From: Synechocystis sp. PCC 6714
GTDB lineage: Bacteria; Cyanobacteriota; Cyanobacteriia; Cyanobacteriales; Microcystaceae
Length of the DNA stretch: 64,000 nt
Direction of reading: 5' to 3'
NCBI RefSeq assembly: GCF_000478825.2
Contig: NZ_CP007542.1
Coordinates: 744,001-808,000 of the forward strand
The notes under the pieces: generated by a model
Told to the model about the DNA's origin: nothing
What the model saw: only the letters and a program-made list of their open reading frames with translations
Databases searched by the model: none
In this document: in pieces, positions 9,221-17,851 of the stretch
How positions within the stretch are numbered: the stretch's first letter is position 1
How the letters are laid out: every line of letters begins with the position of its first letter
Made by a program: the position numbers and the translations under genes

Positions 9221-9748
9221 ATGAAATCGGTATATCCCATGTCTTCCCCATCCTCGGCGGTTTTTGCTGATCAGGGTTTATCCGGCAAGGCTAAGCAGAC
9301 CCAATCCTCTCCCCCCTTGGCTCTGGTGGTGGCTGCCCCCAAGCCCGGCCCTAAAAAGCCGTTGAGAAAAAATGCCTGGCAGGTGGCCCCCAATCTGTTG
9401 GTGAGTTTTCGTTACGCTTGGGCTGGGGTTCGTTATGCTTTTGTCACCCAGCGCAATTTTCGTATCCATACATTTATGGGGATGGCGGTTATCACAGCGG
9501 CCTTTCTGTTGCATTTAGCGGCGATCGCCGTAGCGGTGTTGGCCCTGACCTCTTCTTTGGTGATGATTTTGGAGTTGTTAAATACAGCTTTAGAGTCGGT
9601 GGTGGATTTAACGGTGGGGCAGTCCTACCATGAACTTGCCAAGATTGCTAAGGATTGTGCGGCCGGAGCAGTATTATTGGCGGCGATCGCCTCGGTGATA
9701 GTGGGGGGATGTTTATTATTACCACCACTGCTATCCTTGATGGTCTAA
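9221..9748 (+). CDS. dgkA: Diacylglycerol/undecaprenol kinase family membrane protein
   Basis: A 175-residue protein whose C-terminal 120 residues match the prokaryotic DAGK fold: an amphipathic start (FRYAWAGVRYAF), two to three membrane helices and the catalytic pattern LELLNTALESVVDL (Glu118, Asn121, Glu125). It phosphorylates diacylglycerol or, in many non-proteobacteria, undecaprenol. The first 60 residues are a Pro/Lys-rich, probably cytoplasmic extension; an internal ATG seven codons in is an alternative start. It lies between ybeY and trpG on the same strand. Confidence 0.87.
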   Translation: MKSVYPMSSPSSAVFADQGLSGKAKQTQSSPPLALVVAAPKPGPKKPLRKNAWQVAPNLLVSFRYAWAGVRYAFVTQRNFRIHTFMGMAVITAAFLLHLAAIAVAVLALTSSLVMILELLNTALESVVDLTVGQSYHELAKIAKDCAAGAVLLAAIASVIVGGCLLLPPLLSLMV

Positions 9749-9784
9749 TCCCCATCCACATTCGACGGCAAAGGAGCATCCCAG

Positions 9785-10375
9785 TTGATTCTGGTCATAG
9801 ATAACTACGATAGTTTTACCTACAACCTCGTTCAGTATTTAGGCGAATTGGGGCAAAAGTATGCCGTGGCCAAGGATCTGCAGGTCTATCGCAATGATCA
9901 GATCAGCCTTGAAGAAGTAAAATCTCTCCAGCCCGATGCCATTGTCATTTCCCCTGGCCCTGGCCGTCCCGATGATGCGGGCATCTCCTTGCAGTTAATT
10001 GAAAAACTGAGTCCCTCCACGCCCATTCTAGGAGTCTGCCTGGGACACCAGAGCATCGGTCAGGTATTCGGAGGAAAAGTGGTGGCCGCCCCAGAATTGA
10101 TGCATGGCAAAACGTCCCAAATCTACCATCAACAGCAGGGGATTTTCGCTGGTTTAACTAGTCCATTGCAGGCAACCCGTTACCACAGCCTGATTGTTGA
10201 ACGGGAAAGTTTGCCCGACTGCCTAGAAGTTACTGCTTGGTTAGTGGATGGCATGGTGATGGCCTTTCGGCACCGGGATTATCCCCACGTGCAGAGTGTG
10301 CAATTCCATCCCGAAAGTATTCTCACCAAGGAGGGGAAACAAATGCTGGAAAACTTTTTGCAGGGTCTCGGTTAG
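9785..10375 (+). CDS. trpG: Anthranilate synthase glutamine amidotransferase subunit
   Basis: A 196-residue class I glutamine amidotransferase. It has [11 protein letters not shown] (56-66), the nucleophile Cys85 in [10 protein letters not shown], and His175/Glu177 in FHPES. It supplies ammonia to TrpE for tryptophan synthesis, and in some bacteria to PabB for folate. The start codon is TTG at 9785: it is preceded by AGGAG about ten bases upstream and opens directly on the conserved [13 protein letters not shown]. No trpE is nearby. Confidence 0.93.
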   Translation: MILVIDNYDSFTYNLVQYLGELGQKYAVAKDLQVYRNDQISLEEVKSLQPDAIVISPGPGRPDDAGISLQLIEKLSPSTPILGVCLGHQSIGQVFGGKVVAAPELMHGKTSQIYHQQQGIFAGLTSPLQATRYHSLIVERESLPDCLEVTAWLVDGMVMAFRHRDYPHVQSVQFHPESILTKEGKQMLENFLQGLG

Positions 10376-10517
10376 GAACTTTCCTCGAAATTTTTCCCGA
10401 ATCAGTCAAGGTTTAACCATCAACCAACTCACCCCCATTGCTCCATGGCATTCCTAGCCCCAAGGTGATAGGCTGGGTCAGTGTTTTTGGGTACGCTAGT
10501 CAACCTTTAAATTATCT

Positions 10518-11492
10518 ATGTCTGATACACAAAATACCGGTCAAAGCCAAGCCAAGGCCCGGCAGTTGCTGGGTATGAAGGGGGCTGCCTCGGGAGAAAG
10601 TTCTATTTGGAAAATTCGCCTCCAGTTGATGAAGCCGATCACCTGGATTCCCCTTATCTGGGGGGTGGTCTGTGGGGCCGCTTCTTCCGGGGGATATGTT
10701 TGGTCTGTGGAGGATTTTCTCAAAGCCCTCACCTGTATGTTGTTGTCCGGCCCCTTAATGACGGGTTATACCCAAACTCTGAACGATTTTTACGACCGGG
10801 AAATTGACGCCATTAATGAACCCTACCGCCCTATTCCTTCGGGGGCTATTTCGGTGCCCCAAGTGGTGGCGCAAATTTTAATCCTGTTGGCGATGGGCAT
10901 TGGTGTTGCCTATGGTCTGGATGTGTGGGCCCAGCACGATTTTCCCATTATGACGGTGCTGACTTTAGGGGGAGCTTTTATTGCCTACATTTACTCTGCT
11001 CCACCATTAAAGCTAAAGCAAAATGGTTGGTTGGGTAACTATGCTTTGGGAGCCAGTTACATTGCTCTGCCTTGGTGGGCGGGCCACGCCTTGTTCGGTA
11101 CCCTCAACTCCACCATCATGATCTTGACTTTGATTTATAGCTTGGCCGGTTTGGGCATTGCCGTGGTCAATGATTTCAAAAGTGTGGAAGGAGATCGCCA
11201 GTTGGGGCTAAAATCCTTGCCGGTAATGTTTGGCATTGGGGCAGCAGCTTGGATTTGCGTGATCATGATCGACGTTTTTCAAGCGGGCATTGCCGGTTAT
11301 CTCATCTACGTTCACCAACAGCTTTACGCCACCATTGTTTTGCTGCTGCTTATTCCCCAGATAACGTTCCAGGATATGTACTTTCTCCGCAATCCCCTGG
11401 AAAATGATGTTAAATACCAAGCCAGTGCCCAGCCATTTTTGGTCTTTGGCATGTTGGCCACTGGGTTAGCCCTCGGCCATGCAGGGGTTTGA
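10518..11492 (+). CDS. chlG: Chlorophyll synthase ChlG
   Basis: A 324-residue polytopic UbiA-family prenyltransferase that attaches the geranylgeranyl/phytyl tail to chlorophyllide a at the thylakoid membrane. The first prenyl-diphosphate motif is NDFYDREID (89-97), followed by INEPYRPIPSGAIS. The second Asp-rich motif is NDFKSVEGDRQLGLKSLPV (218-236). About eight to nine membrane helices are visible. The length and the N-terminal TGQSQAKARQLLGMKG agree with 6803 slr0056. A hairpin plus T-run lies about 50 bases downstream. Confidence 0.97.
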   Translation: MSDTQNTGQSQAKARQLLGMKGAASGESSIWKIRLQLMKPITWIPLIWGVVCGAASSGGYVWSVEDFLKALTCMLLSGPLMTGYTQTLNDFYDREIDAINEPYRPIPSGAISVPQVVAQILILLAMGIGVAYGLDVWAQHDFPIMTVLTLGGAFIAYIYSAPPLKLKQNGWLGNYALGASYIALPWWAGHALFGTLNSTIMILTLIYSLAGLGIAVVNDFKSVEGDRQLGLKSLPVMFGIGAAAWICVIMIDVFQAGIAGYLIYVHQQLYATIVLLLLIPQITFQDMYFLRNPLENDVKYQASAQPFLVFGMLATGLALGHAGV

Positions 11493-11537
11493 ATTCTGTA
11501 GCTGAAAGGTTAAATCACGCTCCAAAAGCTGCCAATT

Positions 11538-11582
11538 CCAGGCCCAGGAAGCCAGTAAACAAGCAGGCCAGGCCTGGTTTTT
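11538..11582 (+). terminator. Probable intrinsic terminator of chlG
   Basis: CCAGGCC (11538-11544) can pair with GGCCTGG (11571-11577), followed at once by five T residues. The inner sequence can also fold on itself (CCAGGCCTGG is a palindrome). It sits between chlG and the convergent solute-binding protein gene. The loop is long, so this is a moderate call. Confidence 0.5.
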
Positions 11583-11638
11583 CTATCCAACGGGGGAAAT
11601 GATTTGGTAAATTCCCCCGGGCGATCGCCGTCCTAAAC

Positions 11639-12466
11639 CTAAAGGGGATTAACCCGCACCACATTGCTCTGGTCAATATTGAACCATTCTTGCAATAGAT
11701 CGTGGTTTTCTGTGCTAGAGATTACCTCATCCACAAAGCGCTTCCAGTCCCGATCGCCCCTGGGCAGAATACAAGCATAAAGTTCCGTGGTGATCGGTTG
11801 ATAGGGTCCCAAAGCATATTCTGAAGGGGTCTTTCCTTGCTTCAGCAGTTCCCCCACCAACAAAATGCCATCACTGACCACGGCGGTTACCTGGCCTGCG
11901 TCCAATTGGGCAATACCCTCCTGACGGTCTTTCACCGGTACCCATTTAGCCAGGGGATAAATCTGGGGAATAATGTCAAACGTAGTGGTGTTTTCAATGT
12001 AGGCAATGGGAATATCTTCTAGGGTGCCATTGATATTAAAATCGTCCGCGTTTACTTGCTTCATAAGAAACTTGGCCCCAGAAATGAAAAATGGAGCCGA
12101 AAAGTCCACTAGCTCCAACCGCTCCTGGGTAATGGTGGTGGCTTCACAAACTATATCCAATTCGCCGCTGGCGATCGCCTGAAAACGATTCTCAAGGGTG
12201 ACTGTATTTAAATCAACGCTAATGGTCTGGCCCGTTTCTTCCGCCAATTTCAAGCCAATTAAAGCCATTAAATCTACTCCATAGCCCTCTAGCTCCCCAT
12301 TAGGCAGTTCAAAACCAAAGGGCACTGCATCGGAACGGGTCCCAACCCTTAATTCCCCTGTGCGGGCCACCTTCTCCAACACCGTTTCCGCTTGGACCGG
12401 GGCGATCGCCATTAAGCCAGTGGTAAAAGTCAAAGCTAGCAAAGCAAAAGCACTTTTGAGCAACAT
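11639..12466 (-). CDS. Periplasmic amino-acid-binding protein (ABC transporter, family 3)
   Basis: A 275-residue extracellular solute-binding protein. The signal peptide spans about 1-26 (SAFALLALTFTTGLMAIAPVQA). It is followed by the family 3 opening GELRVGTRSDAVPFGF, the LEGYGVDLMALIGLKLAEE signature (family PROSITE region) and LEIVDFSAPF-like residues (LELVDFSAPFFISGA). It should capture polar or basic amino acids for an ABC permease that is not in the window, so it is an orphan binding protein here. It matches the 6803 gene next to chlG (sll0064). Confidence 0.88.
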   Translation of the reverse strand: MLLKSAFALLALTFTTGLMAIAPVQAETVLEKVARTGELRVGTRSDAVPFGFELPNGELEGYGVDLMALIGLKLAEETGQTISVDLNTVTLENRFQAIASGELDIVCEATTITQERLELVDFSAPFFISGAKFLMKQVNADDFNINGTLEDIPIAYIENTTTFDIIPQIYPLAKWVPVKDRQEGIAQLDAGQVTAVVSDGILLVGELLKQGKTPSEYALGPYQPITTELYACILPRGDRDWKRFVDEVISSTENHDLLQEWFNIDQSNVVRVNPL

Positions 12467-12601
12467 AAATTTTAATCCTTAAATCCGCTTCAATTGACCA
12501 AGGGTCGGTCAAGGCTCAGGGTAGCGCAATTAGTTTGCTTCGGCCCAGAAAAATTTTACAGTCCAGAATAATATCCAGACGCGTTGCTAGAGAACCAGAC
12601 C

Positions 12602-12868
12602 TCAGAAAGTGCTCTTATGCAACTTTGCTAACACATCATAGGCCCTGAAATCCCCTGCCCGTCGCAGAAATCTAAGGCGATTTTCAATTAATAATTTGGC
12701 ATCCGCCCTAGTGATGGGTTCAAACTGAGTATTGTTGGGGGTAGTTTTTACCAAAAAAAACAACCTTTGGGCGTAAAGGGTAGTGAAAATTTCCTGATTA
12801 TCATCCAAAAAACAGATCTGATACAAAAGCCCGAAGGTCGGATGGTTAAGGTAAATTTCGTTACTCAT
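12602..12868 (-). CDS. pipX: PipX, coactivator of NtcA and PII partner
   Basis: An 88-residue protein recognised as PipX: NEIYLNHPTFGLLYQICF at the start, then LYAQRLFFLV, then ENRLRFLRRAGDFRAYD, the Tudor-like domain and helical tail of this family. PipX switches between the PII protein GlnB and the nitrogen regulator NtcA according to 2-oxoglutarate and energy state. I start at the ATG at 12868; an upstream ATG at 12904 adds 12 residues that are not part of the family. It corresponds to 6803 ssl0105. Confidence 0.93.
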   Translation of the reverse strand: MSNEIYLNHPTFGLLYQICFLDDNQEIFTTLYAQRLFFLVKTTPNNTQFEPITRADAKLLIENRLRFLRRAGDFRAYDVLAKLHKSTF

Positions 12869-13023
12869 TGAGATCGGAGAGTTAGGGCAGGGATGAATTG
12901 CCAACTAGGGATAGCTATCACTGGCTAGAGAGTAATCTTACCCCGTCCTGTCTCTCCTTAAGCCTCTGGGGTCAATCAATCTAAAATTTGCTGTAGTTTT
13001 TGATACGACACAAACTATGGGAT

Positions 13024-14211
13024 TTAGGAACGAGGGGGAAGGGGATGTACCTCATCTTGATTTTTGAAGTACATAGATTCTTGCGGAGAATCTGATATCG
13101 GCACCAACGGTTTCATACTGCGGATAGCGCCTAGGGCTTCCTTGATCATCACCGCAGAAGGAACGGCCACAATTACCCCCAGTAGTCCACCGATTCTTGC
13201 TCCGGTCAACAGGGAAATTAGTACCCAAAAAGGATTTAGTCCGGTCACACTCCCCAAAACCCTGGGGGCAATACCATTTTCGACAATTTGTTGGATCACC
13301 AACGCCACCGCCAGAAGTTGTAATGCCATGCCAATGTCCCGTAGAGCTACGAGAAAGGTAACCAGCACAATGCCCACCGACCCACCAAAGGGAATCAGGG
13401 CCATCACCCCCACCGTTAGGCCAAATAGTAGACCAAAGGGGACTTTGAGTAGTAAGAATCCAGAAATTAGCCCCAGGGCCATGCAAGTGGCAGAAACTAA
13501 TTGGCCAAGAAAATAATTTTGGAAACTGCGGCGCAGGGTATCGGAAAAAGGCTTTTGAAAACGCTCCGGCAACCAACCAATGATACTTTGCCAAACATCG
13601 TCCGTGTGTAGGAGCAAATAAAAGGTCAAAATTATTGTTAGCAGTACGTCGAGCAAACGTACCACAGTGAACACGGTGAGGCTCAAAGCTAGGTTTAAGG
13701 TACTACCGGCAAGATTCTGCAACTCAGCGGCTAGGCGGCTATTAATTTGGGGAATTAGTCCGTCAAAGTTAACTGGCCAACCGAGAATTTCGGCTTTTTG
13801 ATCCAGCAACACCAACTGTTTTTGCCCTGAATCTAGCCAATCTGGCAAACGGGCTACCAACTGTTGAGCCTGGGAAAGGGCTAGGGGAATGAGGGTCACC
13901 CCCAGGGCGGTGAAAATAATTAGGGCAGTGAGAAAAACGAAGCTGGCGGCCACAAATCTTTTAGCCCCCTGTTTTTCTAGCCAAGCCACTGGGTAGTTAA
14001 GCAAAAAAGCAATAACGGAGGCTATTAAGCTAATGACAAAGAGAGATTCAAAATAGCCAAAAATGGAGGATAGGGCCCGGGCATTGAGCACCATCAGGGG
14101 TGCCCCCAGTACTAACACCAATAGGCGGGTGAGGGCATTGAGGGAATTCCACCATTTGAACAACCAATTTTGGGACGGGGGATTGGGATGATTGTTGGCT
14201 GGTTCTGTCAT
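13024..14211 (-). CDS. AI-2E family transporter / permease
   Basis: About 395 residues from the ATG at 14211; ATG codons at 14226 and 14241 are alternatives. The pattern of paired N-terminal helices, a soluble loop, then LLTIILTFYLLLHTDDVW, a conserved PFGLLFGLTVGVMALIPFGG and a final helix pair with IGGLLGVIVAVPSAV is that of the AI-2E/YdgG exporter family. The substrate is unknown; members have been linked to autoinducer, sodium or metabolite export. It matches 6803 sll0063 in position. The small membrane protein gene lies immediately upstream on the same strand. Confidence 0.85.
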   Translation of the reverse strand: MTEPANNHPNPPSQNWLFKWWNSLNALTRLLVLVLGAPLMVLNARALSSIFGYFESLFVISLIASVIAFLLNYPVAWLEKQGAKRFVAASFVFLTALIIFTALGVTLIPLALSQAQQLVARLPDWLDSGQKQLVLLDQKAEILGWPVNFDGLIPQINSRLAAELQNLAGSTLNLALSLTVFTVVRLLDVLLTIILTFYLLLHTDDVWQSIIGWLPERFQKPFSDTLRRSFQNYFLGQLVSATCMALGLISGFLLLKVPFGLLFGLTVGVMALIPFGGSVGIVLVTFLVALRDIGMALQLLAVALVIQQIVENGIAPRVLGSVTGLNPFWVLISLLTGARIGGLLGVIVAVPSAVMIKEALGAIRSMKPLVPISDSPQESMYFKNQDEVHPLPPRS

Positions 14212-14259
14212 AGTGGGCGGTCCCATGGTGAGCCTCGACACATTGGGTCGTGGGGAATG

Positions 14260-14631
14260 TCAAATCTTGGAGGTCAGGGGCCATTTAGCCTTCATCATCT
14301 GCCTCAGTCCAGAGTTGTAAAACCATTGCCATTGGGGGGAAAATCGCCAGAGGAGAGTGGTAAACACCCCACAGGTGAGGGAAAGCCCTAGCAAGATGAA
14401 GGTAACTGGGGTGACGACTCCTATGGTGAACCAGGAGGCAACGTGGAGCCCCATCACTCCGCAGGACGCTAAGGTAGCAATGTAGGCAGTATTAACTGAC
14501 CAGCGGGGTTGACCTAGGGAAATTAAGCCTGCACAGATTGTAGTGCAAAGCAAAATTGAAGGTACGAGAAAGGCGCAAATACCAACGCAGTTGCCCCGAG
14601 AAAAATCAGCTAACCAGTTAATCAAATTCAT
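14260..14631 (-). CDS. Small polytopic membrane protein, unknown
   Basis: A 123-residue protein from the ATG at 14631 (an ATG six codons upstream is possible). Three to four membrane helices are visible: ICAFLVPSILLCTTICAGLI, TAYIATLASCGVMGLHVASW and VVTPVTFILLGLSLTCGVFT. The tail is basic. I recognise no family. It lies 48 bases upstream of the AI-2E transporter on the same strand, so the two may form an operon. Confidence 0.65.
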   Translation of the reverse strand: MNLINWLADFSRGNCVGICAFLVPSILLCTTICAGLISLGQPRWSVNTAYIATLASCGVMGLHVASWFTIGVVTPVTFILLGLSLTCGVFTTLLWRFSPQWQWFYNSGLRQMMKAKWPLTSKI

Positions 14632-14867
14632 ACTCTCAAAAAAACACATTTAGTGGCGATCGCCCACAAGCCCGTGCCGCCCATTATATAGCAACAGCCC
14701 AAGGAGGGCATGGCCACCATCGGGGGGAAAGTGGCGCTGAGGAAATGAAAAATTGAGATGCTTAAGGTGGTTTTTGCTATGGTTGTCAGAAAGGACAAGC
14801 CGGGATTGAGAACCAATTCTTCGGCCAACTTCGGTAAAGTTTCAACTTCATCCCCCCCTAACTCCCC

Positions 14868-15191
14868 ATGGATACAAACGACTGGCTAAAACAACTCTTG
14901 ATGATTGGCGTTGGCACCACCACCCTAGTGGCAGAGAAACTTAGTGACGTGAGTGAACAATGGGTGAAAGAAGGAAAAATCAATGCAGACCAAGCCACCG
15001 CCTTTGTGGATGATTTGATGAGCCAAATCAAAAGCGAGCAGGGACAAATTGAGGCCAACTTGGAAAGGCAATTGCGTAACATGCTGCAGGATTTGGGTTT
15101 ACCCCGTCAGTCAGAGATGGACGAGCTCCGCGGCAGAATCGATCGCCTAGAACGGCAAATCCGGGACCTGGAAAACCAACGTTGGCGCTAA
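14868..15191 (+). CDS. Phasin-like PHB granule regulatory protein
   Basis: A 107-residue, highly helical protein. The first half (LKQLLMIGVGTTTLVAEKLS) is a phasin-like amphipathic segment. The second half is a heptad-patterned coiled coil (SEMDELRGRIDRLERQIRDL). It resembles PhaF/PhaI-type phasins and corresponds to 6803 Slr0058, reported to influence the number of polyhydroxybutyrate granules. No PHB synthase genes are in the window. Confidence 0.75.
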   Translation: MDTNDWLKQLLMIGVGTTTLVAEKLSDVSEQWVKEGKINADQATAFVDDLMSQIKSEQGQIEANLERQLRNMLQDLGLPRQSEMDELRGRIDRLERQIRDLENQRWR

Positions 15192-15248
15192 GCTTGGGCA
15201 GTAACCGCATTGTCACCCCCCAACCTAGGAATACGATGATAGAGCCTA

Positions 15249-15321
15249 TGGAGAATAGGGAACTCGAATCCCTGACCTCTGCGGTGCGATCGCAGCGCTC
15301 TACCAACTGAGCTAATTCCCC
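15249..15321 (-). tRNA. tRNA-Ala (anticodon CGC)
   Basis: The minus strand folds into a complete 73-nt cloverleaf. Acceptor arm GGGGAAT/ATTCTCC carries the alanine identity wobble G3-U70. D-loop is AGTTGGTA, anticodon stem CTGCG/CGCAG, loop ATCGCAC with anticodon CGC (reads GCG), and T-loop TTCGAAT. The discriminator is A and the CCA end is not encoded. The anticodon arm includes the sequence GCGATCGC, identical to the genome's HIP1 octamer. Confidence 0.95.
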
Positions 15322-15347
15322 GAACTGACCCTCCATTCTAACATTCG

Positions 15348-15653
15348 ATGCTGTTGTTCGTCATCTGCTTCAATTTTGGTCTAGCCCTAGGCAATATATT
15401 CCTAGCAGTTAAGCTTTACTCGGTTTACCGACAATTGCAACGATTAACTAAACGGTTAGATCATTGGGAACACTGTTGTCACAACCTTTTTGCCCCTGCC
15501 CCGGCAATGTTGTCCGATTTTACCGCAAAGAATCGACAGATACGTCAAAAGTACCATCTTTTCTTAAAGCGCTGGTCTATGGTCAAGGGAATTTTACAAA
15601 TTTGGCAATGGAACAATGGAAGTCTTTGGTGGGTTAATTTGGCCAATGAGTAG
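15348..15653 (+). CDS. Hypothetical small membrane-anchored protein
   Basis: A 101-residue protein with one N-terminal membrane helix (LLFVICFNFGLALGNIFLAV) followed by a basic, helical cytoplasmic part (YRQLQRLTKRLDHWEHCCHN). Two adjacent Cys residues sit near position 43. No family is recognised. The start ATG lies 26 bases beyond the 5' end of the oppositely oriented tRNA gene. Codon use looks like its neighbours. Confidence 0.65.
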   Translation: MLLFVICFNFGLALGNIFLAVKLYSVYRQLQRLTKRLDHWEHCCHNLFAPAPAMLSDFTAKNRQIRQKYHLFLKRWSMVKGILQIWQWNNGSLWWVNLANE

Positions 15654-15760
15654 GGAAAAATACCATGGCCGTAGACCCAATTTTGGGTCAATCAGCTGAG
15701 TGCCAGTAATTTCTGATTATCGTCGCAGTAACCCTAAAACAATCAACCCATCAAGAAACT

Positions 15761-16870
15761 ATGAAACCCAAAGTGGCGATCGCCTGTCAAGGTGGGGGCA
15801 GTCAAACTGCTTTCACCGCTGGTGTGATGAAGGCTCTGTTCGAAAACAACGTCCAAGACCACTTCAATATTGTTAGTTTAAGCGGTACTTCCGGAGGGGC
15901 AATTTGTGCCTTACTGATTTGGTACGCCCTCAAGAAAAAAGAAAATCCTGTTTGGCAAAGATTGCTAGACTTCTGGCAGGATAACACTGCCCAAACCTAT
16001 CAAGAAAGATTTTTCAATGATTTTGTCATTAGATCCCTAGAATTGACTAGCAAAGGCATAATGCCCCAGTATAGCGTCACGCCCTACTCTCCCCTAGCTC
16101 AAACTTGGTTAACCTCTGCCACCCAGGGATTAAGAAGTCGTTTTACTAATCTAGAAGAACTTTTACAAGCCCATGTTGATTTCCCAGAATTGACAAGTTG
16201 GGGCCAGCAATTGGAACCGCCTATTCTGTTAATTGGAGCCTGCAATATCCTCACCGGGAAGTTACATAAATTTAATTCCCGTCAAGAGGCAATTAAAATA
16301 GAGCACTTGCTTGCTTCCGCCTGTGTTCCTAACATTTTTCCCACCGTTGTGATTGAAGAAAAAGGAGAGAAAAAAGCCTACTGGGACGGACTATTTTCTG
16401 ACAATCCCCCCATTCGCTCTTTATATCGCAGAGATTTTGTTGGCATTGAGAATATTCCCCAGGAAATTTGGGTAATTAAGATTAATCCTACCCAAACCGA
16501 CAAAATTCCCACGGAAGCTGACGACATTGCCGATCGCCGTAACGAGTTGGAGGGAAACGTATCTCTATTTCAAAGCCTGGATCAGATTGAGTTTCTCAAT
16601 TACCTATTTTTAAAAGGAGCTTTTAAAGAAGAATTTTTACAGGAAACTGGCATTAAAGAACCATTTAAAATTCCCAAATCATTCCCCGAAGATTGCGATC
16701 AACCTTACCATATCCCTGCCATCGAAATGTCATCAGAATTAGCTAAAAGTTTAAACTACGAAAGCAAGTTAGACCGCTGTCCTGAAAACATCAATCGATT
16801 AATTGCTGATGGAGAAAAGCAAGGAAAGCAATTCATCGACGCTAGATTTAAACAAATGGGTATTGATTAG
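15761..16870 (+). CDS. Patatin-like phospholipase
   Basis: A 369-residue patatin-family acyl hydrolase. It has the oxyanion loop QGGGSQTAF (10-18), the nucleophile elbow GTSGG (Ser44) and the catalytic Asp209 in YWDGLFSDNPP (DG dyad). It should cleave acyl chains from phospho- or galactolipids; no signal peptide is seen, so it is cytoplasmic or peripheral. The C-terminal 100 residues (after about 260) are a family-specific helical tail. It stands alone, followed by a degraded secreted-protein gene. Confidence 0.88.
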   Translation: MKPKVAIACQGGGSQTAFTAGVMKALFENNVQDHFNIVSLSGTSGGAICALLIWYALKKKENPVWQRLLDFWQDNTAQTYQERFFNDFVIRSLELTSKGIMPQYSVTPYSPLAQTWLTSATQGLRSRFTNLEELLQAHVDFPELTSWGQQLEPPILLIGACNILTGKLHKFNSRQEAIKIEHLLASACVPNIFPTVVIEEKGEKKAYWDGLFSDNPPIRSLYRRDFVGIENIPQEIWVIKINPTQTDKIPTEADDIADRRNELEGNVSLFQSLDQIEFLNYLFLKGAFKEEFLQETGIKEPFKIPKSFPEDCDQPYHIPAIEMSSELAKSLNYESKLDRCPENINRLIADGEKQGKQFIDARFKQMGID

Positions 16871-16882
16871 GTCTGAATAGAC

Positions 16883-17170
16883 ATGAACAGAAAAGTGAAA
16901 GTCTTAATTCTAGGGTTGATAACGACATTTTGCTTGATTTTCATTACCCCTATTGTGGCGTCCCCAAATATTGCTTCCCCCCAAATCAGTTCTTCTCCTG
17001 ACCTTTTATAGTCGTTTCTAGTAAGACTGAGGCAGTCAAATTCACCGAAAAGCTTGTCAATAAAGACTTGAGCAGTCTCGAAATTATTTGAAATGACTAT
17101 AGTCGGGAATCGCACAAGCCCTACACTATCCTCCCTGTGGTGTATCTAGATTGTCCCTGCGAAAATTGAA
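16883..17170 (+). pseudogene. Remnant of a small secreted protein gene
   Basis: An ATG at 16883 opens a typical signal peptide (VKVLILGLITTFCLIFITP, then VASP) but stops after 42 codons at 17011. In a different frame, reading continues as IVVSSKTEAVKFTEKLVNKD, and after a further stop as SRESHKPYTILPVVYLDC. This looks like one secreted protein broken by a frameshift and a stop. An opposite-strand frame (16867-17115) is also open, but has no recognisable features. The call is tentative. Confidence 0.35.
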
Positions 17171-17192
17171 TCTTATTGCCCACTTAGCCACC

Positions 17193-17738
17193 CTATAATT
17201 GTGCCAAAATCAAGGCAGTCACCTGGTCTACCATCGGATTTCCATCTACCGTCAGTAATTTTTGTTTGCCGGCATAATATTCCAAAAGATGGATCGTATA
17301 CTCACGGAATCTACCAATGCGGGTGGTAACAGCTTCTGGATGATCATCAAAAAGGGAGCGGTTCAGGGAACGTTCTAGCATGGCCTCTTCGCTGATTTTC
17401 AGGTATAAAGCCCAGTCTAGGGGTTGGGCCAAATCTTCCAGTAAGAAATCTAATTCCTCTGCTTGGAAAGCAGTGCGGGGATAGCCCTCCAAAATCCAGC
17501 CCTGGCTAACATCTTCCTGGACTAATCGTTGTTGGACAAATTCGATCATCATTGGATCGGGTAATAATTCCCCTTTTTCCATATAGGGTTTGGCCTTAAC
17601 TCCCAGGGGAGTGGCACCGGCAATGGCCTCGCGCAGAATCCCGCCCATGGAGATCAATGGCAAATTCAACTGTTGGCTAAGGTTGTGGGACTGGGTACTT
17701 TTCCCCGCCCCTGGGCCGCCGAGCATGACTAATCGCAT
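17193..17738 (-). CDS. adk: Adenylate kinase
   Basis: A 181-residue nucleoside monophosphate kinase. The P-loop is GGPGAGKST (7-15). PLISMGGILREAI and GWILEGYPRTAFQAEEL give the AMP-binding region; the latter matches the family signature (EGYPRT in place of DGFPRT). It interconverts ATP plus AMP and two ADP. The short lid and absence of zinc-binding cysteines place it with short-form cyanobacterial Adk. A second adenylate kinase gene is known in 6803. Confidence 0.9.
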   Translation of the reverse strand: MRLVMLGGPGAGKSTQSHNLSQQLNLPLISMGGILREAIAGATPLGVKAKPYMEKGELLPDPMMIEFVQQRLVQEDVSQGWILEGYPRTAFQAEELDFLLEDLAQPLDWALYLKISEEAMLERSLNRSLFDDHPEAVTTRIGRFREYTIHLLEYYAGKQKLLTVDGNPMVDQVTALILAQL

Positions 17739-17851
17739 AATTATGGGTCTGGTTTTTGGTGAATTTGATAGGTTTGATTAATGGTTTTATGCACACTCTG
17801 TCCGGTTACTTAGGTTGGGGCTAGAATTTGTTGAGCAAAGTTTTTAATTGG

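Noticed and set aside
16867-17115. An 82-codon minus-strand frame after the patatin gene
   Set aside because: The plus strand shows a clear signal peptide and continuing coding-like segments; the minus frame has no recognisable feature.
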